From NCBI RefSeq assembly GCF_037104765.1, contig NZ_JBAWSY010000002.1:1-64000 (forward strand): DNA of 64,000 nucleotides, written 5' to 3'. How positions within the stretch are numbered: the first letter of the stretch is position 1; every line of letters begins with the position of its first letter. The translations under genes were made by a program, and so were the position numbers. This document shows positions 1 through 8,756 of this stretch, piece by piece. The notes below the pieces were generated by a model. That model made no database searches and had not been told where the DNA came from. It worked only from the letters and a program-made list of their open reading frames with translations. Source of the stretch: Psychrobacillus mangrovi (GTDB lineage Bacteria > Bacillota > Bacilli > Bacillales_A > Planococcaceae).

Positions 1-24
1 CCAGTAACAACCCTGTAACAATCC
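1..24. repeat. Right half of a dispersed palindromic repeat, cut by the window edge
   Basis: The window opens with CCAGTAACAACCCTGTAACA, the right arm of the palindrome family described at 10265-10311. The AACAACCCTGTAACAA part is identical to the right arm at 37116-37130. The core and left arm lie outside the window. Confidence 0.7.
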
Positions 25-88
25 AAACAATCCCTCTAAATATACTCAACTCCCAACTTCTACATCATTTACACGTTCCCTAAACAAA

Positions 89-124
89 AAAATGACTCTC
101 ATTTTAAAAAAATGGAGTCATTTT
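89..124 (-). terminator. Terminator of the rocB-like operon
   Basis: Inverted repeat AAAATGACTC / GAGTCATTTT around an A/T-rich loop. Read on the minus strand it is followed by a T-run. It lies just past the stop codon of the last gene of the operon. Confidence 0.8.
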
Positions 125-129
125 GATTA

Positions 130-1728
130 TTAATATAAACTTTTTATGAGTGTTTCTAGCATGACAGGCATCTCGACGAATGCACTATCGACGTGTAGAC
201 GCTCTGTTTTTTGATGTGCATCTTTTCCAAATGGACCTAAATTCAAAACTGGTCCATTCAGTTGAGCCATGTCTTCAAATGGGATGCTGTATGTGTCACC
301 CCAAACAGGCGTATTGCTTTCAAAGGAAGTCCATCCTTTTCCATCATCTTCATAATTCACATAGCTTAAATCACAAATTCCATTGAAATAGTGGATTTGT
401 TCAATTTTGTTGTTAAACGATAATGCTGATTTTTTCATTAGCTCTACTGTATCTTTTACTAACTGGTTATTAGACGTATTAACCGCTGGATAATATGGTG
501 GTGTGAATAGAATGACCGTTGCAGGAGCTAGCTCTTGGCACTGGATCATCAGGTTGTCGACAATGCGAAGTGATTTTTCACGATCGTCCCATTCCTCGTT
601 CTGAAGCGCATCCTCTTTTAAGCGATTTACTTCTTCTGCGCCTAATTTTTTATTTGCATAAGCAAGAAGTTCTTCATATCGAAGTACCTTCACTTTCCCT
701 ACTCCATTTACTTGCTCGCGTTCACAAATTACCTTGTAGTCTGCGTTCAATGCGTCCATCGCTTCATTAGCTACTTGTTCAAATAAATCCATAACCTCAG
801 AAGCCGTACGCTTTAATAAAAACACATTATACAATGCAACCGCACGATAAGGAGTTTGCGTCGAATAAGACAGTTTTAAATCTTTTTGTTGCAATGAAAC
901 CGGAAGAGGAGTGCTTTCTCCAAGGTCCGTCTCGCGGAATAAAGAATTGTACTCCATACGCTGCGTTAAATACGATGCGATGAAGTTTGCCGTCATTCCT
1001 TTCATCGGCTCCCCAACATGTGTCTCTTTTCCGTAAAATAAAGCTGCAGGCATAATTTTTCCTATTGTCCCAGAGTAAATATACTCTTCAATATCTAATG
1101 GATTTTGAGAAAAACACGGCTCACTATTTAGAAATAGTTTATAAGTCAAATCAAATTCTTCTCTTATTCCCACTAACTGTGGAACCACTGCACGCATTCC
1201 CGCAGAGTTCACTTCCTCATCAGGAACCGTAGTCAAAATAAGATTAATTGGCCATTGTTCTACACTTGCTTTTTCAATAAGCTGCATATGAAGCGCTAAA
1301 CCCATTTTCATATCCATCGTGCCACGCCCAAACAAATACTTTCCTGTTTCCAAATCAACACGAGCAGACTCTGGTAAATCAGCTGGATTTTCCATTAGTT
1401 TTTTTGTCAATTCCTCTGGAAAATACGCAAGTGGTTCTAAAACTCCATACTCTTCTGTTTGAACCGTGTCAAAGTGGCTGATAAGTACAACAGTTTCCGT
1501 CGCCTCTGGATGTTTATATAATGCAGTTACAGCATATCTTCCTAAACCAGCATCATGTAACTGTAAGTGACTCGGATGCTCTTTAAAATAATCTAATTCT
1601 TTCAACTTATCTATCACTTTCGGAGCAAACTTTGTCTCACCTTCCGTCAGCGTTATACTATCCCAACTAACGAGTTCACATAATAGAGCTCGAAGTGTTT
1701 CCGGTGTTTGCCACAATAATTGGTTCAT
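130..1728 (-). CDS. rocB: RocB-like M20 family metallohydrolase
   Basis: About 532 residues, similar in length and sequence to the arginine-utilization protein RocB of bacilli, a zinc M20 hydrolase whose exact substrate is not established. Visible M20 motifs are the first metal site SHFDTV near residue 85 and FGRGTMDMKMG near residue 135, then PDEEVNSAG near 170. ATG at 1728 is chosen over an upstream in-frame TTG at 1746 because GGAG sits 8 bases before it. It is the last gene of a four-gene operon with a permease and two guanidino-group hydrolases, so an arginine-related or N-acyl/N-carbamoyl intermediate is a reasonable substrate; that is inference. Confidence 0.85.
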   Translation of the reverse strand: MNQLLWQTPETLRALLCELVSWDSITLTEGETKFAPKVIDKLKELDYFKEHPSHLQLHDAGLGRYAVTALYKHPEATETVVLISHFDTVQTEEYGVLEPLAYFPEELTKKLMENPADLPESARVDLETGKYLFGRGTMDMKMGLALHMQLIEKASVEQWPINLILTTVPDEEVNSAGMRAVVPQLVGIREEFDLTYKLFLNSEPCFSQNPLDIEEYIYSGTIGKIMPAALFYGKETHVGEPMKGMTANFIASYLTQRMEYNSLFRETDLGESTPLPVSLQQKDLKLSYSTQTPYRAVALYNVFLLKRTASEVMDLFEQVANEAMDALNADYKVICEREQVNGVGKVKVLRYEELLAYANKKLGAEEVNRLKEDALQNEEWDDREKSLRIVDNLMIQCQELAPATVILFTPPYYPAVNTSNNQLVKDTVELMKKSALSFNNKIEQIHYFNGICDLSYVNYEDDGKGWTSFESNTPVWGDTYSIPFEDMAQLNGPVLNLGPFGKDAHQKTERLHVDSAFVEMPVMLETLIKSLY

Positions 1729-1774
1729 TTCAAATTTCTCCTTCAAAAAGTTCTTATGTTTAGTACTTGTTTTA

Positions 1775-3187
1775 TCACCGTGACAATATTATTTTTTTTG
1801 ACTTTTTATCTTTCTTTTCTAGTCTTATTTTATAGAATACCATACAAGCTATAAAGAAGCCTACACCATAATAAAGCCCAACTCGTTGTGTTGGATCAAA
1901 TGCTAAAAATACGAGAATCATCAAACAAAAAGCGATACAAAAAATCGGGACAAAAGGATAGAATGGTGCTTTAAAAGTTAAACTCTCTAAAGTTCCTCCA
2001 TCTTTTAAATATCGATATCGGAACATCAATTGAGACGCTGCAATTCCCATCCAAGAAATAGTAACAGATATCCCCGCAATTGACATTAGTAATACAAACA
2101 CCGTATCTGCTTCCATAACACTTGTTAATAATGATAATAGCGAGAATAATATCGTGAATAAAAGTGCGTTAAATGGCACTTTTTGCTTAGATAAACGCCC
2201 AAATATTTTTGGTGCCATACCTTCATTCGCCATAGACCATAGTAGACGTGTGGAAGCATACAAACAAGAATTTCCTACTGACAGAATGGCTGTTAAAATA
2301 ACAAAGTTCATAATGTCGCCCGCAAAAGGAATTCCAGCTACATTCATTAACGTTACAAATGGACTTTCAAGTAGGCCCAATTCTGTTGCAGGGAAAATGG
2401 CAGACAATACGATAATAGAAGCTATATAAAACACAACAATTCGTATTAGAATTGTTCGTATCGCTTTCGGAATATTCTTTTCCGGATTCTCTGTTTCACC
2501 AGCGGCAATACCAACTAACTCAGAACCTTGATAAGAGAATATTACATTCATCATTGTCACGAATACGATAGCAATTCCTGCTGGGAATAATCCTGTAGGT
2601 ACCAGATTTGTAAACATTGGTGTTGCTCTATCTTCAAGTGGAATTATGCCAAAAATTGCGCCCAATCCAATGATTATAAATAAAACTACTGCAACCACTT
2701 TAATACCAGCAAACCAAAACTCTGCTTCAGCAAACGCCTTTGTCGTTAAGGCATTGAGTGCAAATAATAAAACCACAAAAATTGCACACCATATCCATAC
2801 TGGTACATCAGGGAACCAGTGTTTCATGAGAATCCCAGCTGCGGTAAACTCTACTCCCGCCGTTGCTGCGGAGCCTACAAAGTACATCCATCCAAGGGAA
2901 AACCCTGCAGAAGGACTAATAAAACGAGTTGCATAGGTTTGGAAAGAACCTGTCACCGGCATATAAACTGCAAGTTCACCTAAACAAGTCATTACCATAT
3001 ATAAAATTAACCCACCAAATAAGTAACCAACAATGGCTCCCCCAGGACCAGCTTGATTAATCGTATAACCTGCATTTAAAAATAGACCAGTTCCAATTAC
3101 ACCCCCAAGTGAAAGCATAAACAAATGTCGACTCTTCATAGAACGATTTAATTGATTAAGTTGTGATTGATCCCCAATATTTGACAC
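1775..3187 (-). CDS. Amino acid permease, APC superfamily (AAT type, RocE/LysP-like)
   Basis: 470 residues with about 12 predicted membrane segments and the signature GGVIGTGLFLNAG near residue 28, where APC transporters bind the amino acid backbone. The start is a GTG preceded by GGGGAG. It lies 31 bases after the DDAH-like gene and 46 bases before the rocB-like ATG, in one operon. The family imports cationic or neutral amino acids by proton symport. Here arginine, citrulline or a methylated arginine is the likely cargo given the neighbours, but substrate specificity cannot be read from the sequence. Confidence 0.85.
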   Translation of the reverse strand: MSNIGDQSQLNQLNRSMKSRHLFMLSLGGVIGTGLFLNAGYTINQAGPGGAIVGYLFGGLILYMVMTCLGELAVYMPVTGSFQTYATRFISPSAGFSLGWMYFVGSAATAGVEFTAAGILMKHWFPDVPVWIWCAIFVVLLFALNALTTKAFAEAEFWFAGIKVVAVVLFIIIGLGAIFGIIPLEDRATPMFTNLVPTGLFPAGIAIVFVTMMNVIFSYQGSELVGIAAGETENPEKNIPKAIRTILIRIVVFYIASIIVLSAIFPATELGLLESPFVTLMNVAGIPFAGDIMNFVILTAILSVGNSCLYASTRLLWSMANEGMAPKIFGRLSKQKVPFNALLFTILFSLLSLLTSVMEADTVFVLLMSIAGISVTISWMGIAASQLMFRYRYLKDGGTLESLTFKAPFYPFVPIFCIAFCLMILVFLAFDPTQRVGLYYGVGFFIACMVFYKIRLEKKDKKSKKIILSR

Positions 3188-3218
3188 AATAATCTCCCCA
3201 TTTCCCCTATTTATCTAT

Positions 3219-3986
3219 TTAAAATCTTAAAGATAAACAACTAAGCCCACCATCTTGCTTACGAACCTCGGACATATCTAATTCAATTGTTTCGTAACCT
3301 GCTTCATTAATTTGACGTTTTGTCTCTTCATATCCCTTTGGAATAATGACATAATCATTTACACGAATACAGTTTGCAGAGTATTCATCTTCTGCGCTGA
3401 TAACGATCTTTTCATATGAATCAAACGCAGGATGGTCTAAAAATTCTCCTGCAACAACCATTTTGTTGTTTCCTAAGTAAGCAATCCCTGTTTTCAAATG
3501 GAAGAATTTTTTAAGAGGTATAATTGTAGCTTCAAAACCTTCTCCTTCAAGAATCTCTTTTAATTGGCGAGCCCCTTCTTCATTTGTACGTTCGGAAATT
3601 CCGATATAAAAGCTATTATCTGCTTGAAGAATATCTCCGCCATCAAGCGTTCCAGGTGCTTTGATATAATAAAACTTCTCATAAAAATCTTTTAAAGCGC
3701 TTTCAATTTCCACAATCTCTCCATTACGTGACTCTGCCCCAGGATTTGTAATAACAGCAAATTCAGATGTAAGTACTGCTGCATCTTCAACGAAAGTAGA
3801 GTCAGGAAATTCTTCACTTGGAGAAAGAAGGGTTACTTCCACTCCACACTTTTTCAAAGCTTCTACATATGCCTCATGTTGCACTAACAATTTGTCGTAA
3901 TCTGGTGTTCCTAAATCTGATGTAGTTAAACCTCCTACATAGCTCTTCCCCGGTGTCTTTGCAATTACATTTTTAAAAATACTCAT
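3219..3986 (-). CDS. Dimethylarginine dimethylaminohydrolase-like protein (DDAH family)
   Basis: 255 residues, the usual length of bacterial DDAH. The guanidino-group hydrolase triad is visible: an acidic FPDSTFVED segment near residue 65, a His in FFHLKTG near 162, and Cys250 in the C-terminal GGLSCLS. Known family members hydrolyse N-omega-methylarginines to citrulline plus methylamines; related enzymes act on arginine. An AAAGGAGG site precedes ATG 3986. It lies 15 bases after a second, longer member of the same superfamily, so the two may act on successive or alternative guanidino substrates. Confidence 0.85.
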   Translation of the reverse strand: MSIFKNVIAKTPGKSYVGGLTTSDLGTPDYDKLLVQHEAYVEALKKCGVEVTLLSPSEEFPDSTFVEDAAVLTSEFAVITNPGAESRNGEIVEIESALKDFYEKFYYIKAPGTLDGGDILQADNSFYIGISERTNEEGARQLKEILEGEGFEATIIPLKKFFHLKTGIAYLGNNKMVVAGEFLDHPAFDSYEKIVISAEDEYSANCIRVNDYVIIPKGYEETKRQINEAGYETIELDMSEVRKQDGGLSCLSLRF

Positions 3987-4001
3987 TTTAATTTCCTCCT
4001 T

Positions 4002-4874
4002 TTAATTTCTAATAACAGGACTAGTTAGACATGTTGGACCACCAGTACCTAAAAAGCTTATTTCTCGTCCTTTATATTCATAAACAGTAGCTCCAGCATC
4101 CAATAACTGTTGTTTTGTCTTATCGTTACCTTCCACTAGGACACAAACTCGAGGGGCAAGAGCAAGCACGTTACAGCCAAGATTGTCATATTCCTCTTTA
4201 GATACTTCTATTAATTGGATGCCTCTTTCTATTAATAACTGACGGAAAAATACTGGCATTAAAGGTGAATATACAACTGCCAAGTCTTTATCGACCATGC
4301 TAATAAAAGACATAAGATGAAGACACTCAGCAACTCCTTGATCATGCACCAATTGGACAATGATGAAATCATCTACATATGGTGCTGTTATTTCTTTTAA
4401 TTGGCGAATAGCTTCTTCATTTGTACGATAACCGCGGCCAACTACTAATGTTTTATCATCCAACCAAACGATATCTCCACCATCACAAACCGCGTCACCT
4501 GTTAACTCTCCTATAATAGGAATCTCTTTTTCTTGTAGAAAATCTTTATATACAGCAGCTTCAGGTTGTCTTAATTTCTTTCCTGACTTTAAAATAATTG
4601 CTCCAGCTGGCGTAAACTTTACCGGATCGTGTGCGTAAATAGAGTCTAAACCTACTTTATCCGATGCTGGCAGATAATCTATTTTGGCTACATGTTTTTC
4701 TACTATTTCAATAAACCCTTTATACTCTCGTACAGCTTCTTCAAAGTCAGGCTCCTGTATATAATTGAACACTTTCCATTGATCAGCCAAGTGCGCTTGA
4801 TTAATAAATGCTTCGTTTGGATGTTTTACTATTACACGTTCTAATGGTTTAAACATTGATGAATTATAGTGCAT
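4002..4874 (-). CDS. Amidinotransferase/arginine deiminase-like protein
   Basis: About 290 residues of the guanidino-group-modifying superfamily. Seen are CDGGDIVWLD near residue 155, a His in AECLHLMSF near 210, and the catalytic Cys in GGPTCLTSP about ten residues from the end. ATG 4874 is preferred over the upstream in-frame ATG at 4907 because AAGGAGG lies six bases before it. First gene of the operon, with its own promoter at 4937-4965. It is a distant paralogue of the next gene. Family members include arginine deiminase and glycine amidinotransferase; the exact reaction here is not determined. Confidence 0.8.
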   Translation of the reverse strand: MHYNSSMFKPLERVIVKHPNEAFINQAHLADQWKVFNYIQEPDFEEAVREYKGFIEIVEKHVAKIDYLPASDKVGLDSIYAHDPVKFTPAGAIILKSGKKLRQPEAAVYKDFLQEKEIPIIGELTGDAVCDGGDIVWLDDKTLVVGRGYRTNEEAIRQLKEITAPYVDDFIIVQLVHDQGVAECLHLMSFISMVDKDLAVVYSPLMPVFFRQLLIERGIQLIEVSKEEYDNLGCNVLALAPRVCVLVEGNDKTKQQLLDAGATVYEYKGREISFLGTGGPTCLTSPVIRN

Positions 4875-4908
4875 TATTATCCTCCTTTTTCCTGTGAGTG
4901 GAAACAAA

Positions 4909-4923
4909 TTCCGTTAAACGGAA
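4909..4923. promoter_or_regulatory. 15-bp palindrome, probable IclR operator
   Basis: TTCCGTTAAACGGAA is a perfect palindrome around one central base. IclR-family regulators commonly bind TTCCG...CGGAA-type palindromes. It sits just downstream of the promoter of the minus-strand operon and upstream of its ribosome site, and about 85 bases before the divergent iclR-type gene, a position suited to repression. Confidence 0.7.
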
Positions 4924-4936
4924 AGATTATATTTAA

Positions 4937-4965
4937 AATATAATTGCTCTATGTTACAATGTCAA
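4937..4965 (-). promoter_or_regulatory. Sigma-A promoter of the guanidino-compound operon
   Basis: On the minus strand: TTGACA (4960-4965), 17-base spacer, TATATT (4937-4942). Transcription would start a few bases before the palindrome at 4909-4923. Confidence 0.7.
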
Positions 4966-5009
4966 TATATTTTGAAAACTATCGAACATATAAATAGGCG
5001 GTGCTTTTT

Positions 5010-5738
5010 ATGCAATCCATTATTCGAGCAATGACCGTAGCAAACGTTTTAGCAGCACATGAAAAAGGGATGTCCATTTCAGACCTTTCTAAAGAATGCG
5101 AACTTCCCCTTAGTACTATGCACAGACTACTACAGGCTATGATTAAACAAGGTTTAGTTGAACAAGACGCACAATCCAAAATGTATCGACTTGGTATTGT
5201 TTGGCTTGAATACGGACTGAAAGTGTATGACTCCTTTGATGTAAGTAAAATTAGACCAGAGATAGAATGGTTGTCTAAAGAAGTAGAGGAAAGTGTATAT
5301 CTAAGCAAGCCACTTGGTACGGAAGCAATGATTGTGGAAAGAATCGATAGCGAAAACAATCCAATTCGTATTTATGATCAGTTGGGATTACGCATACCAA
5401 TGAACATCGGCGCTGCCAACAAAGCGATGCTTGCCGCAATGCCTGCTTCACAATCCGAAAGTATCTTGTCTCAGCTACTACCAACAGATAAAGTTACTGA
5501 AATGCTTATATCACTCGAACAAATAAGATATCAAGGCTATGCAACCAGCCACTCAGAAAGAACAGAAGGCACTTCCTCCATTGCTGTGTCCATAAAAGAC
5601 AGCTTCGGACAAGTCATTGGGGCTATAAGTATAGGTGTAGTCAGCTTCAACCTGACTGAAGAACGACTCGAAATTCTAGCGAACAAAGCAATGGAAGCTG
5701 GCAAAAGAATCTCCCACCGATTAGTTTCCAACCATTAA
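5010..5738 (+). CDS. IclR family transcriptional regulator
   Basis: About 242 residues. N-terminal winged helix-turn-helix (roughly residues 5-65, with the SMHRLLQAMIKQGLV recognition segment), then the IclR effector-binding domain to the C-terminus. ATG 5010 is chosen because AGGCGGTG precedes it by six bases; an in-frame GTG at 5001 is the alternative. It is divergent from the guanidino-compound operon and has a matching palindrome in the intergenic region, so it probably controls that operon in response to the substrate or an intermediate. Followed at once by a strong terminator. Confidence 0.9.
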   Translation: MQSIIRAMTVANVLAAHEKGMSISDLSKECELPLSTMHRLLQAMIKQGLVEQDAQSKMYRLGIVWLEYGLKVYDSFDVSKIRPEIEWLSKEVEESVYLSKPLGTEAMIVERIDSENNPIRIYDQLGLRIPMNIGAANKAMLAAMPASQSESILSQLLPTDKVTEMLISLEQIRYQGYATSHSERTEGTSSIAVSIKDSFGQVIGAISIGVVSFNLTEERLEILANKAMEAGKRISHRLVSNH

Positions 5739-5740
5739 AA

Positions 5741-5776
5741 AAATCCCAAAAGTCATCTAATAGACTTTTGGGATTT
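5741..5776 (+). terminator. Terminator after the IclR gene
   Basis: 14-bp perfect stem AAATCCCAAAAGTC / GACTTTTGGGATTT with an 8-base loop, followed by TCTTT. It could also stop minus-strand transcription. Confidence 0.85.
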
Positions 5777-5816
5777 CTTTGTAGTTGTCACTTTGTGCAG
5801 TTGTAATTAAAAATAA

Positions 5817-5867
5817 GTGTTACAGCTACGTTACTGGTGCCAGGCACCCGTAACATACTTGTAACAC
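5817..5867. repeat. Dispersed palindromic repeat (core CTGGTGCCAGGCACC)
   Basis: GTGTTAC...GTTAC flanks a CTGGTGCCAGGCACC core, answered by GTAAC...GTAACAC. It lies between the IclR terminator and the last gene of the type VII island. Confidence 0.85.
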
Positions 5868-5878
5868 TCGTTCTATGA

Positions 5879-6325
5879 TTATTTGTTATTACTCTTTGTG
5901 TTAATGTTAGCCCATTCATTTTTCAGCCAGTCTAAACCTTTTTCGCCTTCGTAGGCGTCGTATACGTCATTACGCATTCTTTTCAGTTTATCTAGAAATT
6001 GTTCAAATGTATGGTCAGCAGGTAAACTTTTCTTCACTCGCAAGAATACTTTATTAGCACCTTTAATCACTTCGAATTTTTTTCGTTCTGGAACCTCAAC
6101 GTTTTCACCAAACTCTAACAGAATACGGTAAGCCTCTTCTTGAACTTTATAAACGGGATCATTTGCTAATCTAGAGTTTAGTATATCAATAACCTGACTC
6201 GCATTATATTTCCCTAATTCCTCTACAGCATCATAACGTGCTCTCCAGCTGGAAGTTCTATTTGCTGCTTTTTTAAGCTCCTCATAATTCTCAGGTAACT
6301 CATTTTTTATTATTTTTTTACTCAA
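5879..6325 (-). CDS. HEAT-repeat-like small protein, last gene of the type VII cargo region
   Basis: About 148 residues, no signal peptide or membrane segment. The first half contains two helical repeats resembling HEAT units (around WRARYDAVEELGKY and PVYKVQEEAYRILLEFG). The C-terminal half is a charged helical region rich in K, R, D and W. The start is probably TTG 6325, nine bases after a GGAG; TTG 6334 is too close to that site. It lies at the end of the cargo-gene train, about 115 bases from the upstream membrane-protein gene. Its function is unknown; a soluble immunity or accessory role is only suggested by position. Confidence 0.6.
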   Translation of the reverse strand: MSKKIIKNELPENYEELKKAANRTSSWRARYDAVEELGKYNASQVIDILNSRLANDPVYKVQEEAYRILLEFGENVEVPERKKFEVIKGANKVFLRVKKSLPADHTFEQFLDKLKRMRNDVYDAYEGEKGLDWLKNEWANINTKSNNK

Positions 6326-6440
6326 ATACTCCAAACTCCTTCTTTGAATCAGTAGAAATTAATTCTAACTTTCTTTCTTCATTATATACTACAGAAAGCA
6401 TTTCTCCTATTATGTGAAGAAATCATTTCTTCTACTCCTA

Positions 6441-7124
6441 TCAAATCTGGCGATATATATACTTGTATTTCCTTTCATTCTTCGGCAATCCAAAATTAGG
6501 CTCAACTATCTTCACGGTGTCTAAATTTCTACAAATAAAAAAATAGCGATGTATATTTGTTGAGAAATAAGCAGTTAAAATAGACAAAAGGAATATACAT
6601 GAAATAATTATTATATAAGTAGCAAACTCGGTATAGAATATTGATAAAAGAATTTGTCCAATTATATATCCTGCTCCACCGATCCCTACCCATGCTACAG
6701 AAATACTCTTCATTTGTTGTAATTTATAATAAGTTCCTGTATAAAGAGCTTTCAGATTCAACCAATTTATTGCTACCAATATAGCAACAAACATTCCCCA
6801 AATCATTATAAAAGGCAAATACCCTTTTACTCCTATATGTAAATATAAAATCTTTTGGATCACCAAATAAATAATATAGGTGTTGACTATTCCATAGATC
6901 CCAAAAAATAAATAATACGATTTTTCATACTTAAAAGGATTTATCAAATAGATAATCGACCAAACCTGGAGCATTGCAATTGGGATAGCCGCTGCTAAAA
7001 AATATGCGAAAGAAAATGGTTCTGATATTATTGGAAGTAATCCCATAAAGTATAGAAAAAGAGTAAAGAAGCAAATAATATTGGATTTATTTTCTTTAGG
7101 TGTTTGAAATCTTAAATAAGACAA
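6441..7124 (-). CDS. Multi-pass membrane protein, paralogue of the 8006-8704 protein (candidate immunity)
   Basis: About 227 residues, six predicted membrane segments, ending in a short basic tail. It is clearly paralogous to the protein at 8006-8704: both begin SYLRFQTPKEN and share the blocks YEKSYYLFFGIYG and KALY.GTY.KLQQ. The start is uncertain: TTG 7124 has no well-placed ribosome site, and in-frame codons upstream (ATT GAT AAC ATT ACT) are conserved in the paralogue, so initiation may be at a rare ATT a few codons earlier. The duplication next to an LXG toxin fits immunity genes, which for membrane-acting toxins are often polytopic membrane proteins. Family not recognised by name. Confidence 0.65.
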   Translation of the reverse strand: MSYLRFQTPKENKSNIICFFTLFLYFMGLLPIISEPFSFAYFLAAAIPIAMLQVWSIIYLINPFKYEKSYYLFFGIYGIVNTYIIYLVIQKILYLHIGVKGYLPFIMIWGMFVAILVAINWLNLKALYTGTYYKLQQMKSISVAWVGIGGAGYIIGQILLSIFYTEFATYIIIISCIFLLSILTAYFSTNIHRYFFICRNLDTVKIVEPNFGLPKNERKYKYIYRQI

Positions 7125-7202
7125 AGTAATGTTATCAATTACTTTCCTTTCTATTGAAATCTCCTTCTCTCAACACAAATTATCTATAATGAAGAATATA
7201 CT

Positions 7203-8009
7203 TTATGAATTCTTCACAGGTTCCTTCTTCTCTTTTACTCTTCTCAGTACATCCAAAATACCGGCGACTATTTCTATATTTGTACTTGGTTTTCCCTCGA
7301 GGAGCTCCATTTCATTTTTACGAATCATTTTGAAAGTCCAATTTTGATTAGGAGAAGTTAGTACATGTAATCCCTCAATAGTCCATTTATTGTTTTCTCG
7401 ATAAAAAATCATAAGCCGGTTGTTATTTATTCTATTTTGAAAAGATTGTTTCAAAATATTTACTAATTTTCCCACATCCTGATTTTCATTAATGGAGACT
7501 AGTTTTTCCTCATTTATTATTTCTCCATTTTTCACCCATTCACGATACTCCCTAGTAGGTATTATGATTTTGTTATTTGTTTTAGTTTGAATTTTGTTTC
7601 CTTCCACTCCCATCAGCATGCGTGGATAAATCACTTCATTCCAGGTAGTATCTGGAGTTCCATGAGTATAAAGAGTATAAGCATTATCTTCATTTCTCGA
7701 GCATTCGACCACATTTGTAGTACCAAAATAAAATAAGCTTTTACTTTCAGCATTTCTTAAAATCTCTACGACCATATTTGTTCTAGACATAATCCAGAGG
7801 GCATTGGCAAACCCTTCTTCTAGTTTAACTTCTCCATCTACGAAATCTAAAAGTTTAAGCTTATGGAGCTTTTTATAAGTTCTTTCCCATTCCTTTTCAA
7901 CTTCCTGTTTAGTAAGGTATTGGAAAGGATCAGCAAAACCAATCAATGTTTTAGCATTCAATGTCTGCATCATCACGAAAATATCATTTAATGTAAATGT
8001 AGGAATCAT
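7203..8009 (-). CDS. Type VII secretion-associated protein, EsaE/DUF5081-like (tentative)
   Basis: 268 residues, soluble, no signal peptide, alpha/beta composition with helical start and end. It resembles proteins found beside Ess/T7SSb effectors, where EsaE-type factors bind a substrate and help take it to EssC. I recognise the type from context and overall character rather than a decisive motif. The start ATG overlaps the stop of the upstream membrane-protein gene (ATGA, 8006-8009), so the two are translationally coupled. Alternatives are a second-layer immunity protein or an EspG-like chaperone for the LXG toxin. Confidence 0.45.
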   Translation of the reverse strand: MIPTFTLNDIFVMMQTLNAKTLIGFADPFQYLTKQEVEKEWERTYKKLHKLKLLDFVDGEVKLEEGFANALWIMSRTNMVVEILRNAESKSLFYFGTTNVVECSRNEDNAYTLYTHGTPDTTWNEVIYPRMLMGVEGNKIQTKTNNKIIIPTREYREWVKNGEIINEEKLVSINENQDVGKLVNILKQSFQNRINNNRLMIFYRENNKWTIEGLHVLTSPNQNWTFKMIRKNEMELLEGKPSTNIEIVAGILDVLRRVKEKKEPVKNS

Positions 8010-8704
8010 CTACTTTTCCTCTTTTTCTTCCGTTTTTTTTCATTCAAATTTCTTTCACTCTTCTGTAAACCAAACTCAGGATACACTTTCTTTACTAAGT
8101 CCATGTTCTTTCTAATAAAGAAATACTTATGAATATTAACAGAGAAAAAAGCAGTCATGAGAGATAATAAAGAAATACAGATAATCAACAAAGTATATAC
8201 AGCAGATTGCTCATGAAAAAATGATAAAATAATCTGTGCTAACATATATCCTAATCCACTTATAGCGATCCAACTAACAGGTATATTGTTTTTTTGTTGT
8301 AATTTATGATAGGTGCCGCTATAGAGTGCTTTCCAGTTCATCCAATTAATCCCTACCAATAAAGCAACAAATAAAATTACTCCAATAATAAAAGGAACTT
8401 TTCCTGTTGCCCCCATATGAAAATATAAAAACTTTTGAATAGCTAAAAAATATACATAAGTATTTACGACACCATAGATTCCAAAAAATAAATAATATGA
8501 TTTTTCATATTTATAAGGGTCAATAAGATATATAATAGCCCATAATTGAATTATTGCTATCGGTACAATTGCTGCAATAAAAAATGATAACGAAAAAGGT
8601 TCACCTAATGTTGAATATATACCTATAAAATACATAAAAATAATAAAAAACGTAATAATATTATTTCTATTTTCTTTAGGTGTTTGAAATCTTAAGTATG
8701 ACAA
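8006..8704 (-). CDS. Multi-pass membrane protein, candidate immunity to the second LXG toxin
   Basis: About 232 residues, six predicted membrane segments and a very basic C-terminal tail of K/R. It follows the LXG toxin gene (stop at 8757) by 52 bases, where the cognate immunity gene usually sits. Immunity to pore-forming LXG toxins is known to be provided by membrane proteins. A paralogue lies at 6441-7124. The annotated TTG start lacks a nearby ribosome site; the conserved in-frame codons before it (ATT GAC AAG GTT ACA) suggest a slightly longer N-terminus. Coupled by ATGA to the next gene. Confidence 0.6.
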   Translation of the reverse strand: MSYLRFQTPKENRNNIITFFIIFMYFIGIYSTLGEPFSLSFFIAAIVPIAIIQLWAIIYLIDPYKYEKSYYLFFGIYGVVNTYVYFLAIQKFLYFHMGATGKVPFIIGVILFVALLVGINWMNWKALYSGTYHKLQQKNNIPVSWIAISGLGYMLAQIILSFFHEQSAVYTLLIICISLLSLMTAFFSVNIHKYFFIRKNMDLVKKVYPEFGLQKSERNLNEKKRKKKRKSR

Positions 8705-8756
8705 TGTAACCTTGTCAATTTCTATATTATTCTTTTTTATTTGGAATCTCTCCTAT

